Source of the DNA: Candidatus Poseidoniaceae archaeon
GTDB lineage: Archaea; Thermoplasmatota; Poseidoniia; Poseidoniales; Poseidoniaceae
Direction of reading: 5' to 3'
Assembly (NCBI GenBank): GCA_938030705.1
Contig: CALHIR010000003.1
Coordinates: 1 to 64,000, forward strand
Length of the DNA: 64,000 nucleotides
Part shown: one piece after another, positions 43,616 to 53,970 of the stretch
Numbering within the stretch: the first letter of the stretch is position 1
Layout of the letters: every line of letters begins with the position of its first letter
Notes under the pieces: generated by a model
What the model saw: only the letters and a program-made list of their open reading frames with translations
What the model was told of the DNA's origin: nothing
Database searches by the model: none
Program-made: the position numbers and the translations under genes

Positions 43616-45109
43616 ATGCAAGTGACCATCAGTTCAGGAAACAACATCAACGGAACCCTCGTTCTTCCCCTTTTCGAAGGTGAGGAAGCCCTCCCCGAAA
43701 TTGTCGAAGGCATCCCTTCAACACTCAAGAGCCAGATCAACCGTGTGCTTGCCGATGGCGATTTCAAAGCCAAAGCCAACGCAACGATGACCCTGATGGG
43801 CACCGAGGGTGGAAAGGCCATGCTTGTGGGTTTGGGCAAAGAAAACAAAGCTGACGTCCACGCTTACCGGGAAGCTGGTGCTTGCGTAGTTGCTGCCTGC
43901 AAGAAGGTCCACGGCGATGAACTGACCGTGGTGTTCCACGGCGCTGACATGGCGTGTATGACGTCTTTTGCTGAAGGCATGATGCTACGAGATTATTCCT
44001 ACGACCTCTACAAGAAAAAGGACGACGACCACGAAGAGACAAACCTCTCCGCCCGCATCAACTGCAACGAAGGTGACGCAACGGCCCTGTCCGCGGCCAT
44101 CGATCGTGTCGCTTCCATCGTGAGCGGCGTTCACCTCTCAAGAGACTTGGGGAATTGTCCACCCAACGATATGTACCCCATGGCTTTCGCAGAAAAAGCA
44201 GAACTGTGGGCCAAGCAGTACAACAACGTCAAGGTCGAGGTCATCGATTACGAAGCGGCCAAACGCCATGGGATGGGCGGCCTCGTCGCTGTCGGCATGG
44301 GCTCCTCCCGCAAACCCTGCATGGTCATCTTCACCCTGAACGGAGACCAAAAAGGACGACACCCCATGTTGGTTGGAAAAGGCATCACCTTTGACACGGG
44401 CGGCATCTCGCTCAAGCCCGGTGCCAACATGGACGAAATGAAGTACGACATGGGAGGTTCCGCCACCGTCTTCGGGACCATGGAAGCCCTCGCTTCCAGC
44501 GGCTACCCCGGCAAGGTCGTCGCCATCACCTGCATGGCTGAAAACATGCCAGCAGCCAACGCTCAACGCCCCGGCGACGTCATCACGACCCTCTCGGGGA
44601 AAACCATTGAGGTCCTCAACACCGACGCCGAGGGCCGCCTCGTCCTCTCCGACGGACTGTGGAAAGCCGGAACCGACTACGACCCCGAATTCATCGTCGA
44701 CTTCGCCACGCTCACCGGAGCCTGCGTGGTCGCTCTGGGGCACGAAGCCACCGGATTGTGGTCCAACGACGACGATTTCCGAACCCGCATTCACGAAGCT
44801 GGAAACGATGTGGGCGAACTCGCCTGGCCAATGCCACTCCTGCCCGCTTTTGAAAAGGAGATGACCGATTCGAAGATTGCCGATACCCGAAACTTGGGTG
44901 CCGGCCGCTGGGGTGGCGCTAACACGGCCGCTGCCTTCCTCAAGCAATTCGTCCCCAACCGAGGTGAAGGAGAGGACGCCGAACAAATCACGTGGGCCCA
45001 CATGGACATTGCGGGAACATACTGGGGTGCCAAGACCAACAAGATGGTCGGACACGGTGCGACCGGCATTCACGTCAGAACCATGGTTCGACTGATCACC
45101 GGCGAATGA
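43616..45109 (+). CDS. Leucyl aminopeptidase (M17 family)
   Basis: Cytosolic hexameric di-zinc aminopeptidase. LVGKGITFDTGGISLKPGAN carries the first metal/catalytic Lys region, DMGGSATVFG the second, and the signature NTDAEGRLVLSDGLWKA the metal-binding Asp-Glu and catalytic Arg. ATG 43616 gives 497 aa, normal. Together with the secreted M14 enzyme next door it would complete peptide degradation inside the cell. Confidence 0.95.
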   Translation: MQVTISSGNNINGTLVLPLFEGEEALPEIVEGIPSTLKSQINRVLADGDFKAKANATMTLMGTEGGKAMLVGLGKENKADVHAYREAGACVVAACKKVHGDELTVVFHGADMACMTSFAEGMMLRDYSYDLYKKKDDDHEETNLSARINCNEGDATALSAAIDRVASIVSGVHLSRDLGNCPPNDMYPMAFAEKAELWAKQYNNVKVEVIDYEAAKRHGMGGLVAVGMGSSRKPCMVIFTLNGDQKGRHPMLVGKGITFDTGGISLKPGANMDEMKYDMGGSATVFGTMEALASSGYPGKVVAITCMAENMPAANAQRPGDVITTLSGKTIEVLNTDAEGRLVLSDGLWKAGTDYDPEFIVDFATLTGACVVALGHEATGLWSNDDDFRTRIHEAGNDVGELAWPMPLLPAFEKEMTDSKIADTRNLGAGRWGGANTAAAFLKQFVPNRGEGEDAEQITWAHMDIAGTYWGAKTNKMVGHGATGIHVRTMVRLITGE

Positions 45110-45228
45110 GGAACGACGCTCTCTTCAACGGGAGCCCTCTCCCATCGACCGTAATTCTGGCCCGAAAGGGAACCTTAGGTCATTTGAGAACTCCGCCGGG
45201 TGGTTTTCAGTTTGCTGATTTCATTAGA

Positions 45229-45236
45229 TTTATATG
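45229..45236 (+). promoter_or_regulatory. TATA-like box upstream of the chaperone cluster
   Basis: TTTATATG in an AT-rich patch about 55 nt before the Hsp20-like ATG at 45288. A transcript starting some 25 nt later would have a leader of about 30 nt containing GGTGAAGAG as SD. Confidence 0.45.
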
Positions 45237-45287
45237 GGATTGCCAGGTGCCAACTACATAACCGATGGTTTAGTAGTGGTGAAGAGA

Positions 45288-45974
45288 ATGACCGACGATT
45301 GGGAAGATGACCTGCTCGACAAGTTGGAAGAAATGCTTCGAAACATGGGCATGCCCATCAATCGCGAGCAACTCAAGGGCTTCATGCACCAGTTCAAGGA
45401 TCAGTTCGATGCGCTCGGCATCAATCCTGAAAAAATAGCCAAAGGCGAAGTGAACTTCAATTTCGATATTTCCGACATCTCGAAAATGTTCAACGCCGGC
45501 ACCTCGATGGAAGACCTGTTCAAGAATTTGGGCATGGACATTCGCGTGGACGCCGCCCCGGTGGAAATCGACCCCTCCGCCCTCGAATCCAACGACGACG
45601 AGACCGTGCAACTCCCGGCAGAGGATGTTTACCTCGACGGCTGGAACATGTCGGTCACCCTGGATTTTGCCCTTAAAGGCGACATTGAATCCGAACACCT
45701 TGAAATCGAACTCATCAAGAACGGTTCGCAAATTGAAATCATGCGCACCACCCAACCCAAGCCCCTGGCCTTGGTGGAACTCCCCCACCCCTGCGACGAC
45801 GTGGTGGAATGGACCCTGAACAACGGCATTCTCGACATCACACTGAAACTGACGCCTCAAGGAAAGGCGTTGGAGTCGGGTGATGACGATACCCTCCCAG
45901 CCCCGGGGGAGGTGAGCATCGACCTCGGCGACGACGACGATGACGAAGACGACGGTGGCATCCCCATCTTTTGA
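45288..45974 (+). CDS. Hsp20/GvpH-like small heat-shock domain protein
   Basis: 228 aa. An N-terminal helical segment ([20 protein letters not shown]) is followed by an alpha-crystallin-like beta domain: [20 protein letters not shown] at strand 2-3, [20 protein letters not shown] then GILDITLKL, which matches the A-x-x-x-n-G-V-L-x-V-x-L hallmark of Hsp20. The C-terminus is a run of acidic residues and ends with IPIF, an IXI-like tail as in small heat-shock proteins. It precedes dnaK by 14 nt, supporting a chaperone operon. Divergent enough that the family call is by pattern. Confidence 0.7.
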   Translation: MTDDWEDDLLDKLEEMLRNMGMPINREQLKGFMHQFKDQFDALGINPEKIAKGEVNFNFDISDISKMFNAGTSMEDLFKNLGMDIRVDAAPVEIDPSALESNDDETVQLPAEDVYLDGWNMSVTLDFALKGDIESEHLEIELIKNGSQIEIMRTTQPKPLALVELPHPCDDVVEWTLNNGILDITLKLTPQGKALESGDDDTLPAPGEVSIDLGDDDDDEDDGGIPIF

Positions 45975-45988
45975 AGGACGTGAAAACA

Positions 45989-47872
45989 ATGAGCAAAGTG
46001 ATTGGAATTGACCTAGGAACAACGAACAGCTGCGTGGCCACCATCGAAAACGGTGAACCCGTGGTGATACCGAACGCAGAAGGCGCCCGCACCACCCCCT
46101 CCGTGGTGGCGTTCGCCAAAGACGGGGGTGAGCGACTCATCGGCGTAACGGCGAAGCGACAAGCGGTGACCAATGCGGACCGAACCATGATCTCCGTGAA
46201 GCGGCACATGGGAACGAAGTGGTCCACCGATGTGGACGATACCACCTACACTCCGCAGGAAGTCTCGGCCTTTATTCTACAAAAGCTGAAAGCGGACGCT
46301 GAGGCTTACCTTGGCCACGAAGTGAAGCAAGCGGTCATCACCTGTCCGGCCTACTTTACCGACGCCCAACGAAAAGCGACCAAGGACGCCGGTCGTATCG
46401 CCGGCCTTGAGGTCCTGCGCATCATCAACGAACCCACGGCTGCCGCTCTGGCGTACGGCGTGGACAAAACCCAAGACCAGACCATTTTGGTCTACGACCT
46501 GGGCGGTGGAACTTTTGACGTCTCTGTGCTTGAAATCTATGAAGTCGATGGACAACCTCAGATTGAGGTGAAAGCAACGGCGGGCAACAACAAGCTCGGT
46601 GGCGATGACTTCGACGAGAAGATCATGAAATGGATGGTGGCCGAGTTCAAGAAGGACACCGGCATTGATCTCTCCAAGGACAATCAAGCCATGTCACGGT
46701 TGAAGGAAGCCGCCGAGAAAGCGAAAATCGAAATCTCTGGAACCCAGCAGACGCAGATTAACCTGCCTTTCATTTCCATGGCGGACGGACAACCTGTCCA
46801 CATGGACCTCTCCCTTTCACGAGCGAAGTTCGAAGACCTCATCGCCAAACTCATCGAGAAGACGATGGTTCCTACCCGACAAGCCATGAAGGACGCTGGC
46901 CTGAAGAAGGGCGATGTGGACAAGGTGATTTTGGTCGGCGGTTCTACCCGTGTTCCTGCGGTTCAAGAAGCCGTTGAGAAAGAAGCCGGAAAGCCCCCCT
47001 ACAAAGGCATCAATCCCGATGAGGCCGTCGCCATGGGCGCCGCTCTTCAAGCGGGCATCATCGCCGGTGACGAAGGCGTATCGGATATTTTGCTCCTCGA
47101 CGTAACCCCCCTCACGTTGGGCATCGAGACCCTCGGCGGTGTTATGACCACGATGATTGAGCGAAACACCACCATTCCCGCTCGACGTTCTGAAATCTAT
47201 TCCACGGCCTCCGACAACCAGCCGGCGGTGGAGATCCACGTCTTGCAGGGCGAGCGAGAATTTGCCAAAGACAACGTCACGTTGGGCCAGTTCCAACTCG
47301 TTGGTATTCCTCCCGCACCACGCGGGGTGCCTCAAATTGAAGTCACCTTTGACATCGACGCCAACGGCATCGTCAACGTCAGTGCTAAGGACATGGGCAC
47401 CGGCAAAGAACAATCCATCAAGATTGAATCTGCCACCTCCCTCACCGAAGACGAGATTCAGAACAAGATTGCTGAAGCCGAGAAGTTCGCTGAAGAAGAC
47501 CAGCGCCGCAAGGCCAAGGTCGAGCTTCGAAACATGGCAGACCAAGTGGTTTACCAGACGCGCCGAACCCTTGAGGAATCGGCTGACAAACTGGACGACA
47601 GCGATGTTGACCCGGTGAAGGTTCACTTGGATGAACTGGAAAAGATGGTGCAGGACGACGATGGTAAACCCATCGACATCGACGCCATGGACGATGCCGC
47701 TATTCAGGCCAAAGTCAAGGAAATCGAGGAGGCCATGCACGGCGTCTCGACCAAACTCTACGAAGCCGCTGCTGCCGAAATGGCACAGCAAGAGGGCGGT
47801 GAAGACGGCGACATCAGCGTTGACGACGGCGTCGTCGATGCCGACTTTGAAGTGGTCGAAGACGAGGACTGA
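45989..47872 (+). CDS. dnaK: Bacterial-type Hsp70 chaperone DnaK
   Basis: Complete DnaK, 627 aa. ATPase domain: [53 protein letters not shown]; linker [14 protein letters not shown]; substrate-binding beta domain and helical lid; C-terminus ends in an acidic tail ([13 protein letters not shown]) close to the EEVD-like bacterial ends. Hsp70 in archaea is held to come from bacteria. No dnaJ or grpE is in the window. Co-directional with the Hsp20-like gene and the thermosome. Confidence 0.97.
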   Translation: MSKVIGIDLGTTNSCVATIENGEPVVIPNAEGARTTPSVVAFAKDGGERLIGVTAKRQAVTNADRTMISVKRHMGTKWSTDVDDTTYTPQEVSAFILQKLKADAEAYLGHEVKQAVITCPAYFTDAQRKATKDAGRIAGLEVLRIINEPTAAALAYGVDKTQDQTILVYDLGGGTFDVSVLEIYEVDGQPQIEVKATAGNNKLGGDDFDEKIMKWMVAEFKKDTGIDLSKDNQAMSRLKEAAEKAKIEISGTQQTQINLPFISMADGQPVHMDLSLSRAKFEDLIAKLIEKTMVPTRQAMKDAGLKKGDVDKVILVGGSTRVPAVQEAVEKEAGKPPYKGINPDEAVAMGAALQAGIIAGDEGVSDILLLDVTPLTLGIETLGGVMTTMIERNTTIPARRSEIYSTASDNQPAVEIHVLQGEREFAKDNVTLGQFQLVGIPPAPRGVPQIEVTFDIDANGIVNVSAKDMGTGKEQSIKIESATSLTEDEIQNKIAEAEKFAEEDQRRKAKVELRNMADQVVYQTRRTLEESADKLDDSDVDPVKVHLDELEKMVQDDDGKPIDIDAMDDAAIQAKVKEIEEAMHGVSTKLYEAAAAEMAQQEGGEDGDISVDDGVVDADFEVVEDED

Positions 47873-47931
47873 TGGAAACGCCCAGCCTCTCCAAGCGCTT
47901 CGCTTATGGGGAAGCGGTCGGTGGATGAACC

Positions 47932-49524
47932 ATGAGCGAAGTCCCCATTCTCAAGGAGACCACGCGCTCTACGGGTCGCGAGGCCCTACGAAACAACATC
48001 ACCGCCGCTATGGCGTTGGCGGGAGCGGTTCGCAGCACCCTTGGCCCGCTGGGTCAAGACAAGTTGCTCATCGACGATGAAGGTCGAACCATGGTCACCA
48101 ACGACGGCGTTACCGTCCTCGAATCGGCCAAAGTGGAACACCCTGTCGCCAACATGCTGATCAACGCCTCCACCACACAAGACCGAATCGCTCGGGACGG
48201 CACCACGAGCGCCGTGTTGCTCTCCGCAGAATTGTTGCAAAACGCGTGGGAACTTGTGCTCCAAGGCGTTCATCCCTCGGCCATCGCCCGAGGCTATCGC
48301 CACGCTGAGGAAGCCTGCCGGAACCACTTCGAGAACCTCATCATCGAGGCCACGGAGGAGCAGATGCTGGCCGCAGCCACCACCTCACTCTCTGGGAAAA
48401 TCCACCAAGCGATGCAACGTCAATTGGCGGCCTTGGCCATCCAAGCAGCAAAGGCCGTGGTTGAACAGCGCCCCTCGGGAACCCTTGCCGACCCAACGCG
48501 TGTCAAAATCCTCACCCAAACGGGCGGAAGCATGGCCGATTCGTCCTTGGTAACCGGTTTGGTCCTCGCCAAAAAGCGAGTATCCGACCAAATGCCAAAG
48601 CAACTTCCCTCGGGAAAAATCGCCCTGGTGGACGGTGGGCTGGAACGCAGAGAACTGATGAGTAACCTCAAACTGAACGTTTCCAATACGGGCGTGCTCG
48701 AAAGTTTTCGACAGAAGGAAAAGGCCGTCCTGCTCGAACAAATCGACCACCTTGTTCACCTTGGCGTGACGCTTTTGGCGTGCAAAGAGGGCATTGATGA
48801 CGATGTGCATGCTGCCCTCACCGATGCCGGCATCCAGGCTTATCGTCGCGTCTCGCGAGCCGACCTCGACCTGCTGGCCCGAGGCACAAAGGCCACTCTC
48901 AACAACGACGTGAAAGGCCTGACGGCTTCGGATTTGGGGGTCTTCATCCAGAGCAGCAACGAGCGTTGGAACGGCGTCATGCACTGGATTGTGGAAACTG
49001 AAGAAGGCGGAGCGACCTTCATCGCCAAAGGGTCAACCAACGAAGTGGTTGGGGAAATAGAGCGTTGTTTTGCTGACGCTCTGGGCGTAGCGTGTCAACT
49101 GCTTGAGGAACCGGCGCTCCTGCCGGGCGGTGGCGCCACACAGATTGCACTTGCCCGACACCTTCGAAGATACGCTGAAGGCTTTGCTGGACGTGAGCAA
49201 CTGGCTGTTGAGGCTTATGCTGACGCGCTTGAAATCATTCCCAGAACCCTGGCGCAAAACGCTGGTTTGGATCCTCTCGACTCCCTGCTTCAAACGGTGG
49301 CCAGACAAACAACAGACGGGGGACCAAACGCCCATTTCATCGGACTCAACATCGAGAACAAACAACCCGCAAACATGGTCGAAGACGGCGTGGTTGAACC
49401 CTTGCGCATCACCCGACAAGTGCTTGCAGGGGCAACCGAAGCAGCCCTGTCCGTCCTCCGAATTGACGATGTGTTGTGGGCAAAGCAAGACCCCACGGTT
49501 CCTGAGATTCCTGAAGAAGACTGA
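47932..49524 (+). CDS. Divergent group II chaperonin (thermosome) subunit
   Basis: 530 aa with the full equatorial-intermediate-apical-intermediate-equatorial order. Recognisable parts are RSTLGPLGQDKLLIDDEG, MVTNDGVTVLE, VEHPVANML, ARDGTTSAVLL, GVHPSAIARGYRHA and LLPGGGATQIALARHL. Relative to typical thermosomes, GPKGMDKML is GPLGQDKLL and the near-universal GDGTT nucleotide loop reads RDGTT, and the tail has no GGM repeat. It is probably one subunit type among several, perhaps with changed ATPase. Lies 59 nt behind dnaK. Confidence 0.93.
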   Translation: MSEVPILKETTRSTGREALRNNITAAMALAGAVRSTLGPLGQDKLLIDDEGRTMVTNDGVTVLESAKVEHPVANMLINASTTQDRIARDGTTSAVLLSAELLQNAWELVLQGVHPSAIARGYRHAEEACRNHFENLIIEATEEQMLAAATTSLSGKIHQAMQRQLAALAIQAAKAVVEQRPSGTLADPTRVKILTQTGGSMADSSLVTGLVLAKKRVSDQMPKQLPSGKIALVDGGLERRELMSNLKLNVSNTGVLESFRQKEKAVLLEQIDHLVHLGVTLLACKEGIDDDVHAALTDAGIQAYRRVSRADLDLLARGTKATLNNDVKGLTASDLGVFIQSSNERWNGVMHWIVETEEGGATFIAKGSTNEVVGEIERCFADALGVACQLLEEPALLPGGGATQIALARHLRRYAEGFAGREQLAVEAYADALEIIPRTLAQNAGLDPLDSLLQTVARQTTDGGPNAHFIGLNIENKQPANMVEDGVVEPLRITRQVLAGATEAALSVLRIDDVLWAKQDPTVPEIPEED

Positions 49525-49580
49525 ACGAAGTTCCTTGGCTGTAACCAGTTCTTCAAATAGCCGACGCCCGACGACGAGGA

Positions 49581-51152
49581 GTGTCCGCTGCTTCTGAAGC
49601 CCCTGTTGGCATTGACGATATTGCCATCCATTTCCCTCGTCTTTACATGGACATGAAGGACTTTGCAGACCTTCGGGGAGCCGATTATGGCAAACTCAAC
49701 AAAGGGCTGGGTCTTGAAGCCATGGCCATTCCCGATGTCCATGAAGATACGGCGACCATGGGAGCCATGGCCGTCATGCAATTGATCGACCGGAACGGGT
49801 TGGATCCAAGGACCATCGGCCGTATGTATCTTGGAACAGAATCCGCCCTTGACGGCGCCAAGCCAACAGCGACCTACATTGTTGACATGCTCACCCAACG
49901 CTATGCGGAGCGATTTGGAGAAGACTGCTTCCAAACGTGCGACGTGGTCGACATGACCTTTGCCTGCATTGGTGCAGTCGATGCCTTGCACACCACGCTT
50001 GATTGGGTCGCCCGAGACAACGAAAGCGATGAGCGATTGGGTATCGTCATCTTCTCTGACAACGCCAAATACGCCCTCGAATCCTCCGGTGAATACACTC
50101 AAGGCGCAGGCGGCGGAGCGCTCCTCATTCGCCGCAACCCCCGATTGTTGGAAATCCCGGACTGCATCGGCGTCTCGACCACCCCGGTGCACGATTTCTT
50201 CAAGCCTCGCCGAGAAGTATCCATTCGCTCGGTCATCTCCAACGTGATGCAATTGGCGCAAGAAGCCGGCCAAACGGTCAAGAAAGGCCTCATCGAACGC
50301 ATGATTCGCCATCTACCAAAGTCAACCGTGCGCAAACTCGGTATTTTCGCTCACGGCGAGGAGAAGGTCAGTGTGCACCGGGACGACCCTGTCTTTGACG
50401 GGCAATTCTCAAACCGCTGCTACCAAAACGCCGTGCGTCAGGCCTTCTATGACTTCAGTCAAAAAGCAGAACGCTGCGGCCGAATCGACGCTGAAAACGA
50501 CGCCCCGTTTACCGAACAGTGGTCGCGCATCATCATGCACTTGCCTTACGCTTACCAAGCGAAGCGCATGTTCCCCGACGTCTTCCGACACGACCGTGAA
50601 AACACGCCGATGTGGGACGATGTCATTGCCTCCATCGGGCCCATGCCTGAACAACCCGATTCCACGAGCAGTGAGGCGTTGGAAGCATGGGAAAAGGAGA
50701 AAGACGCTTATCGGCGCCAAATCTCCAAAACCCCACAATACGCCGAGTTCCATGCTGGTCGCATCGAAAAGGGCCAGCGTGCGAGCAGCCTGATTGGGAA
50801 CCAATACACCGGTTCAATTTTCCTCGCCTTGATGTCCACCTTTGAATCGGACCTCGAAGACAACAGCAATCTCGACAACGTCTTGTTCGGAATGTGCGGC
50901 TACGGCTCCGGTGCCAAAGCCAAGGTGTTTGAGGGCAAGGTCAGCCCGCGCTGGCGGGAAGTCGTGGCCACGTGGCGATTGTTTGAACGGCTCGGTGGAC
51001 GCATGGCGATTGACCACGTGACCTACGAGAATCTGCACAAAGGGACACAAGACAGCAGCGTCATTGAACCACGCGGTGAATTTGCCCTCGTCAACATCGG
51101 GGATGAAGGTGTGGAAGAAGGGGCTCGACGCTACCGCTGGATCAAGGCTTAA
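49581..51152 (+). CDS. Hydroxymethylglutaryl-CoA synthase
   Basis: Condenses acetyl-CoA with acetoacetyl-CoA to HMG-CoA, the entry to mevalonate and archaeal lipids. Active Cys in VVDMTFACIGAVDALHT (about C129), the Glu in GLEAMAIPDVHEDTATM, and GMCGYGSGAKAKVFEG near the C-terminus. 523 aa is longer than usual archaeal HMGCS (about 350) and nearer the eukaryotic/bacterial type, with an extra helical insert around residue 350. Start is GTG at 49581 after GACGAGGA. Convergent with the threonine dehydrogenase. Confidence 0.92.
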   Translation: MSAASEAPVGIDDIAIHFPRLYMDMKDFADLRGADYGKLNKGLGLEAMAIPDVHEDTATMGAMAVMQLIDRNGLDPRTIGRMYLGTESALDGAKPTATYIVDMLTQRYAERFGEDCFQTCDVVDMTFACIGAVDALHTTLDWVARDNESDERLGIVIFSDNAKYALESSGEYTQGAGGGALLIRRNPRLLEIPDCIGVSTTPVHDFFKPRREVSIRSVISNVMQLAQEAGQTVKKGLIERMIRHLPKSTVRKLGIFAHGEEKVSVHRDDPVFDGQFSNRCYQNAVRQAFYDFSQKAERCGRIDAENDAPFTEQWSRIIMHLPYAYQAKRMFPDVFRHDRENTPMWDDVIASIGPMPEQPDSTSSEALEAWEKEKDAYRRQISKTPQYAEFHAGRIEKGQRASSLIGNQYTGSIFLALMSTFESDLEDNSNLDNVLFGMCGYGSGAKAKVFEGKVSPRWREVVATWRLFERLGGRMAIDHVTYENLHKGTQDSSVIEPRGEFALVNIGDEGVEEGARRYRWIKA

Positions 51153-51157
51153 GCCTC

Positions 51158-52189
51158 TCAAAAGTCAAGGACAACCTTTCCACAATCACCGTCCATGGCA
51201 AGAAGAACCGCATCTTCAAAGGCCTCGATGCTCATTCGGTGCGTCAAGACCTTGTCTACATCGATGGCTCCTCGTGCAAGCAAGTCATGCATGGTCTCCC
51301 AGGTGGACCACATCTTTCGGCCGTTGATGCCTTTGAGATGGAGGTAGCGGAACACCACCTCGTTCATTGGCACTTCTGGCATGGATTGGCCGTAGACGGA
51401 GAGAATGTTGACGTAGCCCCCCATTCGAGTCGAATGAATGGCGTTGGAAAGCGCCGAGGCAGCCCCCGAAAATTCACAGCTGTTGTCGACACCTCGGCCT
51501 TCGGTCGCCTCAAGAATCGAAGCGACCACGTCGTCGTCCTTGCCCAAGACCATGTCGGCACCGAGTTCCTTGGCCAAATTCATGCGGTAGGTATTGTCCC
51601 AATCCACGGCGATAACGGTGCTTGCCCCCATCGCTTTGGCAGCATTGACGGCGAACAGGCCGATTGGCCCCAAACCATGGACCGCCACGGTGGCTCCTTC
51701 AACCGGACCGCCGGTCAGGGTGTGGATGGCGTTTCCAAGCGGGTCCTGAATAGAAGCGTGGCCGGGGTCAAGGCCTTCGGGGACATGTCGGGCATTGATG
51801 GCTGGAATGACAAAATAAGGCGCAAACGCCCCGTGGCCGTGAACACCGAAGATGGATCCGTTTTCACAAACGTGGGCATTACCTTCATGGCAACGAGGGC
51901 AATCCCAGCAGGCCAAATGGCATTCAATGGCGACATGATCACCGATGTCGTGGCTCGAAACGCCTTCGCCCAACGCCACGACAAGTCCACTGGTCTCGTG
52001 GCCGGTCACGGTGCCCAAAGGAACATTTTCCCGACTCCATTCATCCCACTTCCAAATGTGGAGATCCGTCCCGCAAACCGAGGTGGATTGCGTTTGAACC
52101 AAGACTTCACCGGGACCAGGTTTCGGGACGGCGTGCTCTTCAAGGGTGAACCCCCCGACCTCAGGGCGTGTTTTTGTCCACGCCATCAT
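51158..52189 (-). CDS. Zinc-dependent L-threonine 3-dehydrogenase-like alcohol dehydrogenase
   Basis: Medium-chain dehydrogenase. Catalytic zinc region SVCGTDLHIWKWDEWS and GHETSGLVVALGEGV; structural zinc cluster CHLACWDCPRCHEGNAHVC; NAD fold VAVHGLGPIGLFAVNAAKAM. The DLHIWKWDEW string is typical of Tdh, which oxidises threonine to 2-amino-3-ketobutyrate. ATG at 52189 or 52186 gives the usual MMAW-type start; the track start at 52210 is also possible. No 2-amino-3-ketobutyrate ligase is nearby. Divergent from pyrG. Confidence 0.86.
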   Translation of the reverse strand: MMAWTKTRPEVGGFTLEEHAVPKPGPGEVLVQTQSTSVCGTDLHIWKWDEWSRENVPLGTVTGHETSGLVVALGEGVSSHDIGDHVAIECHLACWDCPRCHEGNAHVCENGSIFGVHGHGAFAPYFVIPAINARHVPEGLDPGHASIQDPLGNAIHTLTGGPVEGATVAVHGLGPIGLFAVNAAKAMGASTVIAVDWDNTYRMNLAKELGADMVLGKDDDVVASILEATEGRGVDNSCEFSGAASALSNAIHSTRMGGYVNILSVYGQSMPEVPMNEVVFRYLHLKGINGRKMWSTWETMHDLLARGAIDVDKVLTHRMSIEAFEDAVLLAMDGDCGKVVLDF

Positions 52190-52342
52190 CGTCGCTGGAA
52201 CGCTTCCCATCCTTCGCCCTCAAGACGGTCTTGCTTGGCCACCTTTTCATCCTTCGGTCATCTCGCCTTGGTTGTGCATGGTAGGGTTCTTCGGTATGTT
52301 GATTAGGGAGGCGCGACGGCCTAAAATCCCGTTGATGATGCA

Positions 52343-53968
52343 ATGAAGTACGTCGTAGTCAGCGGAGGAGTCCTCTCGGGACTTGGAAAAGGTGTCACTG
52401 CAAGTAGCATTGGCGTCTTGCTCAAAAGCGCTGGACTGCGGGTCACTTCCATCAAGATTGACCCGTACTTGAACAGCGATGCTGGCACCATGTCACCGTT
52501 TGAGCACGGCGAAGTTTTCGTGCTTGACGACGGAGGCGAAGTCGATCTTGACCTTGGAAACTACGAGCGCTTTCTCGACATCAACCTGTCCAAAGACAAC
52601 AATTTGACGACGGGGAAAATCTATTCTCAAGTCATCGAAGCTGAACGTCGTGGCGATTACCTTGGCAAAACGGTCCAAGTCATCCCCCACATAACCGATG
52701 CGATTCAAGATTGGATTGAAGACGTTGCCAAGCGCCCCGCCGATGGAAGTGAGGAGACACCTGACGCCTGTATCATTGAACTCGGTGGCACCGTGGGCGA
52801 CATTGAATCCTCACCCTACGTAGAAGCCCTTCGTCAATTCCAATTCCGTGTGGGTCGAGAAAACGTCACCTTCGTCCATGTCTCTCTTGTTCCTGTTCTC
52901 GGCCCAGTGGGTGAACAAAAAACCAAGCCAACGCAACACACGGTGAAAGAATTGCGCGGCTTGGGCATCACCCCCGACATTCTCGTATGCAGATCCTCAG
53001 CACCGTTGAACGAAGAGACGAGGAACAAGTTGGCAGCCTTTTGCCACGTCCAGCCAGAAGCGGTCATGTCAACCCACGATGTCCCGAACATCTACCACGT
53101 CCCTCTCATGCTCCAAGAGCAAGGTCTGTGCGACATTTTGGATGTTGACTGCTCGGCCACCCCGCTGCTGAAAGAGTGGAAACAAATGGCGCATCACCTC
53201 GATACGCTCACCAAAGAAGTTCACATCGCCATGGTCGGCAAGTACACCGACCTCTCCGACGCTTACCTCTCGGTCATCAAAAGCTTGCAACATGCGGCCA
53301 TGGCGGTTGACCGAAAACTGGTCATCGACTGGATTGAAGCGAGCCACCTCGAAGAGAATTGGGACGAAAGCGAACACAAGGAGGCGTGGAAACTCCTTCG
53401 TGGTGCGGACGGCGTCTTGGTCCCCGGAGGCTTCGGCGACCGAGGCATCGAGGGGAAAATCCTCGCCGCACACTTTGCACGCACCAACAACGTCCCCTAC
53501 CTCGGCATCTGCCTTGGCCTGCAAATCGCCACCATTGAATTCTGTCGCAACGTGCTCGGCATGACGGGAGCGAACTCCACTGAATTTGAGGACAACCCAG
53601 AGCATGCAGCGGTGGTGTTCATGCCAGAAATTTCCAAAACACACCTCGGAGGCACCATGCGGTTGGGAAGCCGGCCGACACTCTGGCAACACGAAGGTTC
53701 AACCATCCGTGGATTGTACGGGCAGGGTGCATCGGTGGACGAGCGCCACCGGCATCGATACGAAGTCAACCCCGACCTCATTGAACGCATCGAAGAGGCA
53801 GGTCTCGTCTTCGTCGGCAAGGACGAATCGGGGCAACGTTGTGAAATCTTTGAGCTCAACGACCACCCCTATTACGTCGGGGTCCAGTTCCATCCCGAGT
53901 TCAAATCGCGCCCGGGCAGGCCAAGCCCACCTTTCCTCGGTTTGCTTCAGGCCGCCTCAAAGCAATGA
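52343..53968 (+). CDS. pyrG: CTP synthase
   Basis: Amidates UTP to CTP. Synthetase domain: [40 protein letters not shown], and [19 protein letters not shown]; glutaminase domain: [26 protein letters not shown] with the catalytic Cys, and [16 protein letters not shown] with His/Glu. 541 aa is standard. Ends two bases before the convergent sirtuin stop. Confidence 0.97.
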   Translation: MKYVVVSGGVLSGLGKGVTASSIGVLLKSAGLRVTSIKIDPYLNSDAGTMSPFEHGEVFVLDDGGEVDLDLGNYERFLDINLSKDNNLTTGKIYSQVIEAERRGDYLGKTVQVIPHITDAIQDWIEDVAKRPADGSEETPDACIIELGGTVGDIESSPYVEALRQFQFRVGRENVTFVHVSLVPVLGPVGEQKTKPTQHTVKELRGLGITPDILVCRSSAPLNEETRNKLAAFCHVQPEAVMSTHDVPNIYHVPLMLQEQGLCDILDVDCSATPLLKEWKQMAHHLDTLTKEVHIAMVGKYTDLSDAYLSVIKSLQHAAMAVDRKLVIDWIEASHLEENWDESEHKEAWKLLRGADGVLVPGGFGDRGIEGKILAAHFARTNNVPYLGICLGLQIATIEFCRNVLGMTGANSTEFEDNPEHAAVVFMPEISKTHLGGTMRLGSRPTLWQHEGSTIRGLYGQGASVDERHRHRYEVNPDLIERIEEAGLVFVGKDESGQRCEIFELNDHPYYVGVQFHPEFKSRPGRPSPPFLGLLQAASKQ

Positions 53969-53970
53969 CC

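Noticed and set aside
44138-45073. 311-aa minus-strand frame
   Set aside because: Shadow of the M17 aminopeptidase.
46817-47791. 324-aa minus-strand frame
   Set aside because: Shadow of dnaK; Val/Asp/Phe-rich composition mirrors the antisense of Asp/Asn/Lys codons.
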